DNA from: Saururus chinensis | Taxonomy: Eukaryota > Streptophyta > Magnoliopsida > Piperales > Saururaceae | NCBI GenBank assembly: GCA_035235625.1 | Contig: CP141150.1 | Coordinates: 24,382,756 to 24,446,755 of the forward strand | Reading direction: 5' to 3' | Length of the DNA: 64,000 nucleotides | In this document: positions 46,025 through 57,218 of the stretch, piece after piece | Numbering within the stretch: position 1 is the stretch's first letter | How the letters are laid out: each line of letters opens with the position of its first letter | Notes under the pieces: generated by a model | What the model was told of the DNA's origin: nothing | The model's database searches: none | Seen by the model: the letters and a program-made list of their open reading frames with translations, nothing else | Position numbers and translations under genes: made by a program

Positions 46025-46349
46025 CAGTGTTGATTTGTTACTAAATTAGCTTTAGGATAATTCTAGATACTTTAGTTTCAGTTTACTTAATTTTTTTTAG
46101 GTTAATTTTTAGTTTCTTACCTTCTTTTAATTTGATCTTGTAGGTTGAGTTGAAGGTGCTCTCTACACTTGTGGCCACAAGTGTACATTGACAAGCTTCT
46201 CTTCGGTTTGCAAGATCCTTTTTCTTTTTATTTTATTTTATTTTTCTTTGTTATTTTTGCTTCTTTTTTCCCTTTGTACACTTAAAATTGTGTGGTGTGT
46301 TTGTGGTGTATGCGTGGTCGTCGCTCCTTACTCCCTCGATTAGTACCGT

Positions 46350-47650
46350 TTGACCCTGAGCCTGAGCGGACATCTAGGAGATCTGAGTTGCCCTCGACCT
46401 ACACCCCCAAACTCTCCCACCAATTCCTCCACCGACACTACCTCTACCTTCATCATGGCTGAACATCAGTTAGTAGATGCACCACTCAAAGCTCTAAGGG
46501 AGTATTACACTCCCAATGAGTACACCTCCCCTTCATGCATTAGGTTGCCAATGGTTGCTGCTCAAAATTATGAAATTAAGCCCAATGTTATTCAAATGCT
46601 TCCATCTTTTTATGGACTTAATAATGAAAACCCGTATAGGCACCTAGATAACTTCTTGGAAATATGCACAACTTTTAAGCTCTCAAATTTAACAGATGAA
46701 GCTGTTAAACTTCGCCTTTTCCCTTTCACATTGAAAGATAAGGCTAAGGAATGACTTCACTCTTTAGAGCCAGACACTATCACAACTTGGGCCCAAATGC
46801 AACAAGAATTCCTTAAAAAGTACTTCCCTATAGGTAAGACCAACCAAATGAGAAAGGCCATAACCACTTTTACCCAACTTCCCATTGAGCAGTTCCATGA
46901 GAGTTGGGATAGACTTAAGGACCTTCTTAGGAGGTGTCCTCATCATGCTGTCCTTAAGTGGCAATTAGTGCAATGTTTTTATGAGGGTCTTACTAAACAA
47001 AACCGTCATCTTGTTAATGCAAGTTGTGGGGGTACCTTTTTACTAAAAAATGAAAATGAGGCATGGAAACTTTTTGAGGACTTGAGTGAAAATTCTCTTC
47101 AACATGCTGCGTTGAATAGAAATGAGAGTGGCCTATCTACCTTAAACAATGCCCCCTCTAGGGGTGGCTTGTATGAAATCAAAAACCAATAGACATCTCC
47201 TCTAAAGTTGATACTTTAAGTAGGAAGCTTGACCTCCTTATGACTTCAACACATCAGCCTACTCCCTTCACTCAAGATGCATGCACAATATGCCTTAGCT
47301 CAGCCCATACTATCATGGAGTGCCCCTCTGTCTCTCAATTTCCTGAGTTTGTCGAAGACCATGTGAATGCTACCCAATCCTTCCCTAGGGCTGAGAATAA
47401 TCTATTTTCAAACACATATAACCCTGGGTGGAGGAATCATCCTAACTTTTTCTGGCGGGCACAAAACCAAGGGGTTATGGGTAACCAAGTTCTTAGGCAA
47501 CCATTCCAAGTCCCACCAACCCATATCCACCAACCTCAAGTCCAACATCCATATGTCCAACCCAATAGGAGTCCAAGCTGTGAAGAAAAGGTTTTGAGTG
47601 CCCTGCAAGGCATTCAATCTCAATCTCAACTCCTCCACTCTCACACATAA
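46350..47650 (+). pseudogene. Gag region of the Athila/Tat-type element
   Basis: Readings include NYEIKPNVIQMLPSFYGLNN, LRLFPFTLKDKAKE and FPIGKTNQMRKAITTFTQLP, the retrotransposon gag domain of this group. A cysteine/histidine stretch (CTICLSSAHTIMECP) follows at about 47280-47325. Fossil; not intact. Confidence 0.85.
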
Positions 47651-47803
47651 TCTATAGCAAAGTTAGAAGCCCAAATTGGACAACTAGCTAATGCTATCAA
47701 TAAGAGAGAGATGGGGACTTTGCCAAGTCAACCTATACAAAACCCTAAAGGTCAATTTTAGGTAGAGGGAGCTCCTCCCTCTAATGAACAAGTTAATTCC
47801 ATA

Positions 47804-48814
47804 ATGACCCTTAGGAGTGGGAAGATTATTAATAAGAGTGTTGGGGGTACACTAGTGACAGATGATAAAAGTGAGGAGTTAGAGAGGGCAGCCCATAATG
47901 AGCCTCAAGTAGAAGTTAGTGCACTACATGAGAAGGAGTTTGTATCTCCTTCCCCTTCCTCAGAGCCACAGCCTAAGATCACTTCAGAGGGATCTTATAT
48001 CCCTAAGCCACCTTTTCCTCAGTGTCTTGACATGACCCCACCATTTAAAAAAAGCACAGCTAGGACTGATGATATTCTTGAGACTTTTAAACAAGTCAAA
48101 ATTAATCTTCCTCTCTTAGAAGCCATTAAGCAAGTTCCTGCTTATGCTAAGTTTTTCAAAGACCTATGCACTCAAAAACGTAAATCCAACACCCATGTGT
48201 CTAAAAAGGTCTTCATCACCGAGCAAGTTAGCTCTCTTTTGAAGTTTGACACCCCACCTAAGTATAAGGACCCTGGAGTGCCCAGTATTTCTTGTGTCAT
48301 ATGCGATCACTTCATTCATAGAGCCCTCTTTGACCTTGGTGCGAGTGTTAATTTACTCCTTTACTCGGTGTATAAACAATTAGGGTTAGGTGAATTGCAG
48401 CCTACACCAGTTACCTTGCAGCTAGCTAACCATTCTGTGCGTAAGCCTAGGGGAGTAATTGAGGATGTCTTAGTGAAAGTTGACCAGTTCTTTTTCCTTG
48501 TTGATTTTATTGTCTTAGATATGGAAACCGGTGCCAACTCCACACATCAGATTCCTATCATTCTAGGTCGCCCTTTCCTTGCCACAGCTAATGCATGCAT
48601 AAATTGTAGGACGGGGGTAATGGAGATGACCTTTGGGAACATGAAAGTGCACCTAAATGTTTTTGATGTGTCTAACAATTTACCTGTGAATTCTAATGCT
48701 GAATGTTTTATGGTAGATAATTTTAGATTCGATGCTTATGATAGAGGTCCATCTTTTGTAGCATCAGCTCATAATCAAGTTGTGCCTTCTAATTGTTTTG
48801 AACCATCATTTTAG
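47804..48814 (+). pseudogene. Protease region of the Athila/Tat-type element
   Basis: A frame of 336 residues reads MTLRSGKIINKSVGG at the front, EAIKQVPAYAKFFKDLCT in the middle, then the retropepsin motif ALFDLGASVNLLLYSVY and PIILGRPFLATANA. In this group the Asp-x-Gly-Ala-Ser form is standard for the protease active site. It belongs to the fossil element and has no host role. Confidence 0.88.
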
Positions 48815-50669
48815 AGACTTAAGAGAAGAGTCAATGCCAATATCTACCAACCACCTTGATATATTTGAGAATGTTGGCATTGTCTGGCTGAAGACAATAA
48901 ACTTAGCGCTTCTTGGGAGGCAACCCATGTTTTGATATATTTTTTTTCCTACCTTTTGCTTATCTTCTTTGGTTTATTTAGGTTTTATTTACTTATTTTT
49001 CTCAGCTTTTATTTTTTTTTCTCATTATTGTTTTTGTTGTTATCTCTTTTCTGGAAGCTAGGTCTTTTAGGTTTGGGAAATTGCTCTTTATATGTATGTT
49101 TCTCATGTTTTCTCAATCATATGTACTTCATTTTCAGATTAGTGGATTAGTTCTGCTCTCAAGTGATATCTTTATTTCTCTCTCTTACTTATTCTTGTCA
49201 TTATAGTATATACAATCTTTTACATTGAGGACAATGTTCAGTTTAGGTTCGGGGGTATAGAAAGATATTTTTCTATCTTATTTTTCTTTTAGTATGTTTT
49301 ACAATATTTTTCTCAATTTTCTTTTGTTTTTCTTTTTCTTTTATGTGGTTTTTATTGCTTATTTTCTTTTAAAAGCTTATGTCTATTTTTAAAGAGATCA
49401 ATTTCATGAAGAAAGTTCACGTAACTAATTAAGTGATGAAAGTGATTGAGTGAGTAATTTCTATTTTATTTTCTTTATCTTGGATAATTGTGCATATATT
49501 TTTAAATCACATTTCACACACTTGAAACTTGTAGGAATATAATTTTATGATTTATTACTTGTAATCTTAGTGCGATATCTTTAACTAAGCATATTTTTGA
49601 AAACTTGGCAATTGAGTAATTTTTAATGTTTTATGATAGATCTTTATGCTTGGCTATTATTTGACAAAAAAATGGGATAAGTGTGTGATGAAAAAAAAAA
49701 GAATGAAAAAAAAGTTTATGAAAAAAAAAGTTGAAAATAAAAAGATAGATTGATTGAAAAAAAAATGATGATAAAAAAAGAAAGAGTAAAGGTTTGTTTC
49801 TCTTTTTACTAAGTAACCGGATCTTGTGCCTAGGCAAGTATAAGGGATCGTGTCAAAAGGTGAAAAGTTGAGATAAATTCTTTTATGACTTGCTTGGTTT
49901 TGTAGCCTTTATAGTTCGAGTTATTAAGCCTGAGGGGTGTTTCAACACCTAGTGCCTTGAGCCAACTGGATTAGGGATACTGGCCTAACACTTATTACAT
50001 GGACTATTTAGATAGCTTAATAGAACTAAGTATTGCACGAGTCATATTTTGAGGTATATTATGCTCTTATTCCCTGAATTTAATTTAAATGTGATGGCTA
50101 TTACATGAGGTTTTATTATGAGATGTCAAAGATGAAAGATTGTCATTGCTATATTTTTAAGTTAGTAAACTTTAATAAGTTTGGTTAATGGGTCACATAA
50201 GATACGCTTGTTAATAGAGAGTGAAATTGTATGACTATAAAGTTTCTACACTTTATGTTTTTGAAATGTATATATGTAGTTGCACAATTATTTTTAAGAT
50301 GAGGTTATGGAATGGATGATTCCTTACTTGAAAGTGATCAGATCGATATTATTTACTTGTTTCAAGTATTTGTGGTTGGTTCTTTTTAAAAATAGTTGTG
50401 TGTTTTTAAGAGAAGATTGTTTTTAAAATTTTTGTTTTCTTGTTTTGTTTTATTTATTTTCTTAGGTTTAGATGTTTGTGGGTATCATTGCTGCAAACCC
50501 TCACGAGACACAACTCGTCCAACTAGGGACACCTAGGGGTTTAAAGGCTTGTTGTATACGATAAATGCAATCGTGATTCCCTACGAAAGTGGCTTTCATT
50601 TATTTTATTTTCCTACATTAGTTGTTTTGTTTTGCTTGAGGACTAGCAAAATATAGGTTTGGGGGTATT
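48815..50669 (+). other. 3' untranslated internal region of the Athila/Tat-type element
   Basis: It contains CTGAAGACAATAAACTTAGC and CTTGGGAGGCAACCCA, known landmarks downstream of the coding part in Athila/Tat elements, then T-rich and A-rich stretches, and the polypurine tract at about 50659-50669. No coding domain seen. Confidence 0.7.
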
Positions 50670-51841
50670 TGATAAGTATAATTTATGCGTTATTTTACCC
50701 TTAATTATTTTATTGTCTAGTCTCATTTAAGTATTAATATAGGTTAAATTATTAGATATTCAATTTAATTAGGTTAGAAAAAGCTTCCATGGTGTTTTGA
50801 ATTAAATTGGCTTATTTTGTAGATTCTTCATTGGTGTTCGATCGGCCTCACTTACCGGTCGATCGGGATAACGTGTTTTTGAAGAAATTTCAGTTCAAGC
50901 GTTCAAACGGGCATGCAGGGCGTTCGAACGGCATAACGCGCAGTTTCCTTATTTCAGTCAATTTTGAGTCTTTTTTATATTGGAGTCTTTCTTACGGATC
51001 TAATGCCTATATAAAGACTTATTTGGCACGAAATTAAGGGAGAACAAGTAGATTTTCTGAAGAGAAGAAAGAAGAAGAAGATGAAGAAGAACACAAAGCT
51101 TTTAATGGAGATTCAAATGCTTTCTTCTACCATGGAAGGCTAAACTATTCTTTTACTTAGGAGTTGATGAAGCTATAGATAAGTTTCAGTTTCTTTTCTT
51201 TTTAATTTAGATCTCAGTTGTGAATTATGACAATTGTATGATAAGGATTTCCTTTTTAATGGAAGAGCTTTTCATGTTTATTCAAGTCTATGTTGATTTA
51301 TTGTCTTGTAGATGATAGATTGATGTGGTTTTGATATTTGCATCAATTTTAATTTCTGTGATTTAGATGCGATAGTCATACAATAGTTTTAATGGTCAGA
51401 TAATTAAGGACTTGGATGAGTTATACTAAGATTAGACGGGTCATGCCTATAGCTATTTAGTGTAGATGATTCGTGCTATTGTCGAAGATAGTTCATGCCA
51501 TGGAAATTAAGTAATGATTCTTTCTGAAGTAATTCTAGCTTGTAGCTGAGAATACTTGTTCATATTCACACTAGATTTAGATTAAAAGTTAAGGAATTGT
51601 TATGGTTCTGTAGTGGATTCGATTTCCTAAGTAAATTCCATAATATTAATCTCTACCTTTTAAATTAGTTTAGTTTTTCTTTTGCTTAATTAAAGTTTAT
51701 GTTCTTTTTAGTTTTCAATTAGTAAATTCCTCTTTCTATTTAGTAATAATTCATCCGTCCCTGAGGTTCGACAACCCTTAAATACTCATCTTAGTACAAT
51801 TACCTTGTACACTTGCAAAAGGGTTTAATTATAAACGATCA
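50670..51841 (+). repeat. 3' LTR of the Athila/Tat-type element
   Basis: 1172 bases, nearly identical to 44829-46000, followed by the GTGGT duplication. Confidence 0.95.
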
Positions 51842-52009
51842 GTGGTGCAGAAAGGAATGGGGGGTTATTTGAAGCGTGGTCAGGTGAAATTTCGTCCCAC
51901 CATGCGTGGTAATTTTCTATTGGCTTTTGTGATGCTAAAAAAGCGTCACAAAAAATGATAGTAGCGACAATTAGAATTAATTGTTTCTCTTAATAAAAAA
52001 CAGAGTGGG

Positions 52010-52057
52010 GCCAGGGGAAAAGAGAGCGAGAGAAGAGAGAGAGGGACGAAAGAGGAG

Positions 52058-52106
<49 letters not shown>

Positions 52107-52450
52107 GAAAGACAAGAGAGAGAGAGAGTTAATTTTTAGTTTAATTTTTTTATAAAATATTTTATTTGAAAAATAATAAAAAGAGAGAGAGGGTAGAGAG
52201 AGTGAAGAGTGAATAGGGAGGGAGAGAAGAGAGGAAAATGATAGAGTGAGTGAAGAGAGAGAGGGGAGAGAGAGAAGAGAGGAAGATTGAGGAGAGAGTG
52301 CCTAGAGAGGGAGAGGAGAGGGAGAGTGAAGAGAGAGAGGGGAGAGAGAAGAGAGGAGATAGAGGAGAGAGACTGCATAGAGAGAGGAGAGAGTGAGTGA
52401 AGAGAGAGGAAAAGAGGGAAAGAGGAGATAGAGGGGTAGAGAGAGGGAAA
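52010..52450. repeat. Polypurine tract in the CACTA element
   Basis: Mostly GAGAGA/GGAGAG on the plus strand, broken by an AT-rich stretch at 52135-52180. Minus-strand open frames across it are low-complexity Ser/Leu artefacts. Confidence 0.85.
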
Positions 52451-52844
52451 TAATTTTTTTTAAAAATAAGGTTATTAGCGACACTCTATACTGAACGTCA
52501 CAAACAATACATGTAGTGGCGACGCTTATTCTTAAGCATCGCCACTAATCACACAATTAGTGACAATCACTACCGAGTGTCGCTCATAGCCTTATTTTTC
52601 TTAAAAAAAATATGCTGTTAGAGATGCCACATACTGGGTGTCACTAATAGTAGAAGTATTAGTAATGTTTATGAATTAATGTTGCAAGTACTTATGCTAT
52701 TAGCGACGCTCCATGCCGAGCATCTTTAATAGGTCAAAATTTTTATAAAAAAAATTAAGGCTACTAACGATGCTCGATAATGAGCTACACTAATATGTGA
52801 TTAGTGGCAACGCTTAAGAATAAGCGTCGCTAATAGCCTTATTT

Positions 52845-52910
52845 TTTTCTTCCCTCTCTCTCTCCCCACTCTCTCTTCCTATCTCTCTCCTCTTTCTGCT
52901 CTCTCTCTTC

Positions 52911-52955
<45 letters not shown>

Positions 52956-54015
52956 CTCTTTCCCCTCTCTCTATTGACTCTCTCTCTCCTCATCTCTCTC
53001 TATGCACTATCTTCCTCTCTTCTCTCTCTACACATTCTCTCTACCCTCTCTCTCTTTTTATTATTTTTAAAATATAATATTTTATAAAAAACTTTTAAAA
53101 TTAAAAAACAAATTCATCTCTCTATAACATCTCTCTCTCTCACTTCACTATCTCTCTCTTCACTCTCTCTCTTCCCCCTCTCTCCTCCCTCTCTACCATC
53201 TCTCTTCTCTCTCTCCACACTCTCTCTCCTCTAATTTTAATTTTTTTTATCATTTTTTATTTTTATAATTATATTTTAAAAATAATACAAAAAATATATT
53301 AGCGACACATAGATATAAATGTCACAAATATTTTAGGTATTAGTGATGCCTATAAGTATGTGTCGCTAATACTTAATATATTAGCAACACCTATTACTAT
53401 GTGTCTCTAATAATTTTTTATTTTATTTTAGTATTTTTAAAATATAATATTTTATAAAAAATCTTAAAAAATTAAAATTAAATTCATCTTCTTCTCCTCT
53501 CTCTTTACACACACTCTCTTTCTAGCCCCTCTCTCCTCTCTCTACCCTCTCTCCTCTCTCTCTCTTCATTCTCTCTCCTCTCTCTCTCTCTTCACTCTCT
53601 CTCTCTACCATCTATCTACTCTCTCTCTTTCCCCTCCCTCCTCTCTCTCTATCGTCTCTCTCCTCTCTCTCTACACACTCTGTCCTCTAATTTTAAATTT
53701 TTAGCATTTTTTATTTTTATATTATATTTGCAAAATAAAAATAAATAAATAAATTTAAATTTATTAGCAATGCATAATTATAAAAGTCTTTAATACATTC
53801 CTATGTGTAGCTAATAACTTTTATTTTATTTTATTTTTATTTTTAAATATAATCTTTTATAAAAAATTAAATTTAAATTCTTCTCACTCAACACACTCTC
53901 TCTACCCCCTCTCTCATCTCATTTCACTCTCTCTCTCCCTCTCTCTCATCTCTCTCTTCTTTCTTTCTCCTCTCTCATCTTTCTCTCTTCTCTTCTCTTC
54001 TCCTCTCTCTACCCT
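52845..54015. repeat. Alternating CT tracts and TTAGCGACAC-type repeats
   Basis: Four pyrimidine-rich blocks (52845-53060, 53125-53235, 53490-53690, 53880-54015) are each followed by an AT-rich block with AAATATAATATTTTATAAAA and by short AGCGACAC/GTGTCGCTAATA-like words. The whole looks like a unit of about 350-400 bases repeated three to four times. Confidence 0.7.
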
Positions 54016-54676
54016 ATTATATATTTAAATAATAAATATAAAATAAAATAAAAAACTATTAGTGACACTTTTTTGTAAATATCACTAATAATCTTACTTC
54101 TTTAAAAAAATAATCTTATTTGATTTGAGACGCATTTATTGAAATGTTGCTAAGAACACAATTATTAGCGACACTTTAATAAAATCGTCATTATTATTAA
54201 TACTATTAGCAACACTTTTAAAAAAGTGTCGCTAATAGCTCTAAATTTTTTATTTTTTATTTAAAACACAAAACTTTGTGACGCTTTTTATAAAGCATCA
54301 CTAATAGTTATGCTTTTATCGATGCTTTTTATCAAGTGTTCTTAATAGTATAACTATTAGTGACACTTTATAAAGAGCGTCGCTAATAGTGCTATTTTTT
54401 TAAATTTTTTATTTAAAATATATAACTTTTATTGACGTTTTTGTAGAGCGTCGCTAATAGCACAACTATTAGCAATATTTTTTATAAAGCGTTGCTAATA
54501 GTTTTGTTGTTAGAAATGTTTTTTATTAAGAGTCTCTAATATATGGTACTATTAGCGATGCTTTATAAAAAGCGTCGCTATTATCTAATTTTTTTGTGAC
54601 GGTTTTATATGTGTCGCAAGTAGTAGTTTTTAGCGATGTTTGTCTTTGCGTCGCTAATAGTACATTTGTTGTAGTG

Positions 54677-55647
54677 AGTGGAGAAAGAGAGAGGAGAGAG
54701 AGAGAAAAGAGAGGAGAGAGGAGAGAGGAGAGAGAAGAGAAGAGAGAGGACAGAGAATAGAGAGAGAGACAGAGGGGAGAAGAGATAGAAGAGAGAGAAA
54801 AAATAAAACAAAAAGGTGTTTGAAAAAAAAATTGAACTATTGGTAGCGCTCTTAAGAAGCGTTGCTAATAGTTCTAACACTTACGATACATGTTAAGATG
54901 CGTCGCATGTATTAGTAATATTAGCGACATTTCTATTGAGCATCTTTATAAGCAAGGAATATTAAAAAAAATCTTTTTACACTATTTACAACATTCACAG
55001 TGAATGTATGTGAATGTCGCAAATAGGCATGGCAGTTGCAACATTTCTGTGTAAGGGTTGCTATTGTTAAAAGTATTAGCGGCGCTTCCTTGGAGTGTCG
55101 CATATAGTCTAAAAAATAGTTTTTTTAAAATATTTTTAACTATTGGCGACGCTCATCAGAATCACCACTAATAGTAATAACTACAACGTATATAGTGATA
55201 CATCACAAGTTTTAAGACTATTAGCGATGCTTCTTAAGAGTGTCACCAATAGTTCAAGTTTAATCTTTTTTTCAAATACCTTTTTGGTTTAGTTTTTCTC
55301 TCTCTTCTCTCTCCCCTCTCTCTTCTCTCTCCTTTATCTCTCTCCTAGCTCTCCTCACACACTCTCTCTCTACTCCCCCCTCTCTCTCTTCTTCTCTCTC
55401 TCCATTCTCCCCCTCTCTTTTCTCTCTCTCCTCTCTCTCAAGCGTGTCAGCATGAGCCCCAACTCTCTCTCCTCCCTCTTCTATCTCCCTTCCCTCTTTC
55501 TCTTCTCTCTCTCCATGAGTAATTGTGACAGGACTTATTATGATACGTTTGGCAACATTTTTTAAGTAATGCTAGTAGTCTTTAACAATGCTTAGAGGAT
55601 ATTAACGACATTTAAAAGCATCGCTAATAGTTTTTTTTCTTAAAGTG
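54677..55647. mobile_element. Right part of an outer CACTA-like fragment
   Basis: A purine tract (54660-54800) is followed by subterminal words (TAGCGCTCTTAAGAAGCG, GCTAATAGTTC, TTAGCGGCGCTTC) and a CT tract (55300-55530). It ends near 55647 in TTTTTCTTAAAGTG, a diverged form of the TTTTCTTGTAGTG terminus. It continues the purine tract left of 43728. No transposase. Confidence 0.55.
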
Positions 55648-55712
55648 TAACTTTTTCTTAATTTGTTTATTATATCTATCAATGTAGTTTAGTCAAAAGC
55701 ATATATTCTATT

Positions 55713-55814
55713 CTCTCTATCCTAAAATAAGTGCCCTATTTAGTTTTTCAAAATGAACTTAAATTAGTTCATTTTAAAAAATTAAATAGGACACTTATTT
55801 TGGGATGAAGGGAG
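55713..55814. mobile_element. Hairpin MITE, ~100 bp
   Basis: The left arm CTCTATCCTAAAATAAGTG... and the right arm ...CACTTATTTTGGGATGAAG are inverted repeats. The match continues almost to the centre (GAACTTAAATTAGTTC), so the whole element can fold into one hairpin. The ends resemble the CTCCCTCCGT/ACGGAGGGAG termini of Stowaway-type MITEs. Confidence 0.8.
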
Positions 55815-55834
55815 TGTTACATTAACTATGTTTA

Positions 55835-56324
55835 TTGTAAGTTAAGAATATGAAGTTGATTTGAGAATAAGAGAGTTGGAGTTTGGAGTAGGAGAACATG
55901 CATTTTTTAAAGTATCACCTTCCAAAGGAATGATGAGATTTGGTAAAAAAATGAAATTGAGTCCTACATTCGTAGGTCCTTTTGAAATATTACAAATGAT
56001 TGGACCAACAACATATAAACTCGCTCTACCACCAAGTCTAACTGAGGTTCATAATGTCTTTCATGTCTCCATGTTGAGGAAGTACATTTTTTATCCCTCA
56101 CGTGTGATTGATATTTAGTGTAGAGTTACAACTTGATCTTACTTTTGAAGAAAAACATGTACTGATTCTTGATAGAAAAATAAGAATCATATGGGATAAG
56201 GAAATATCGAGTAATAAAAGAGATGACTTAGGAGTTAGAAGCAAAATTTAAAAAGACATCCTCATTTAGTTGCTAGTAAGTACTCAAATTTTGGGGACAA
56301 AATTTCTTTTAGGGAGAGAAGGAT
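55835..56324 (+). pseudogene. End of a chromovirus-type Gypsy pol (integrase C-terminus)
   Basis: The plus strand reads FFKVSPSKGMMRFGKKMKLS, VGPFEILQMIGPTTYKLALP and VHNVFHVSMLRKY, the standard C-terminal segment of Tekay/Del-type integrases. A polypurine tract (AGGGAGAGAAGGA) and an LTR start follow. The rest of the element to the left is missing. A fossil fragment. Confidence 0.88.
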
Positions 56325-57218
56325 GTGACACCCATATTTTTTAGAGCAATTTCTATGTATTTTATTCATGATTTTCCTCATGGTTTGTATTTGTCTTTGT
56401 GTGAGAGGTTTTTGTGTCTTTTGAACCAATGAATCTTTTTGGTAAATATAGTATTTTTTTTAGTGATTAACTCAGGGAACTAGCAAGGAAGCTAAGTACA
56501 AAGTTTGTTTAATCTTAGTTTGGAAAAGAAAGTTCTGTCGGCAAGCACTGACACGCTAATGAACCAACTGATGAAACAACATTTCACTATCGGCAAGGTT
56601 CGACACGTTGATGGAATCGCCAATGGAGTACTAAAGGCACTGTCGACAACCTTTTACGTGTCAATGGTTGTGAAACAGTTTCGCTGATGGGTTTGAAACT
56701 ACATGAAAGAGTGGTTCCAAGCTATTTTGGGGATGGTTATGCACCATAATTTAGTTATTCAATTCCAATATAAATACCTTCGACAAACCGTGAACCTAGT
56801 AATCTTACAAATTTTCTTACTTTAGGGAGAAAGCATAGATTGCGGGCGATTCGGAGTTCATTGGAGGGGAAGAAGAATTGGATTGGTGGAGACCTCATAG
56901 GTTGTCCAAATAGGTTGGATTACTAACATTATACTATAATTTAACATCATGTGTAAGCATGATGGATTTTAATTACAATGTTATGGTGATAGAACATATG
57001 AAAGTATGATTTTTGGAATGCTCTATTGTGGTGATAACTATGATCATGATCCTTGTGTCTAATGAGTGTTTTATTCTTTAAGATCATGTTATAGTCTTGA
57101 TTTTGGGATATTATTGTGAAATATCATGTTGCATCGTGTATAGAATAATTTGAAATGAATATAACTATTTCTGTTATTTCTTCCCGACCATCGACATATT
57201 TGTCGATAGTCGATGGCA

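Larger units (their letters stand above)
44829..51841 (+). mobile_element. Athila/Tat-group Gypsy element, young, non-autonomous
   Basis: Two 1172-base LTRs (44829-46000 and 50670-51841) start TGATAAGTATAATTTATGC and end AAACGATCA. GTGGT lies on both sides (44824-44828 and 51842-51846), an exact 5-base target duplication. A tRNA-Asp-type primer site follows the 5' LTR, and a polypurine tract (TTTGGGGGTATT) precedes the 3' LTR. Gag and protease parts are recognisable; reverse transcriptase, RNase H and integrase are not seen. By eye the LTRs differ at about 20 positions (near 2%), suggesting insertion within roughly the last million years. Coding parts are not intact (a few breaks). It would depend on a relative for movement. 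Confidence 0.93.
43729..54676. mobile_element. CACTA element with TSD AGT, containing a nested Gypsy element
   Basis: The left end is CACTACAAAAAAA...CTATTAGTGATAC. The right end inverted reads CACTACAACAAATGTACTAT. AGT flanks both sides (43726-43728 and 54677-54679), the 3-base duplication of CACTA elements. Subterminal repeats of the AGCGACGC/GCGTCGCTAATAG type fill both arms, together with purine and pyrimidine tracts. No transposase. Without the 7-kb retroelement (44829-51841) it is about 3.9 kb, a non-autonomous element. Confidence 0.85.
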
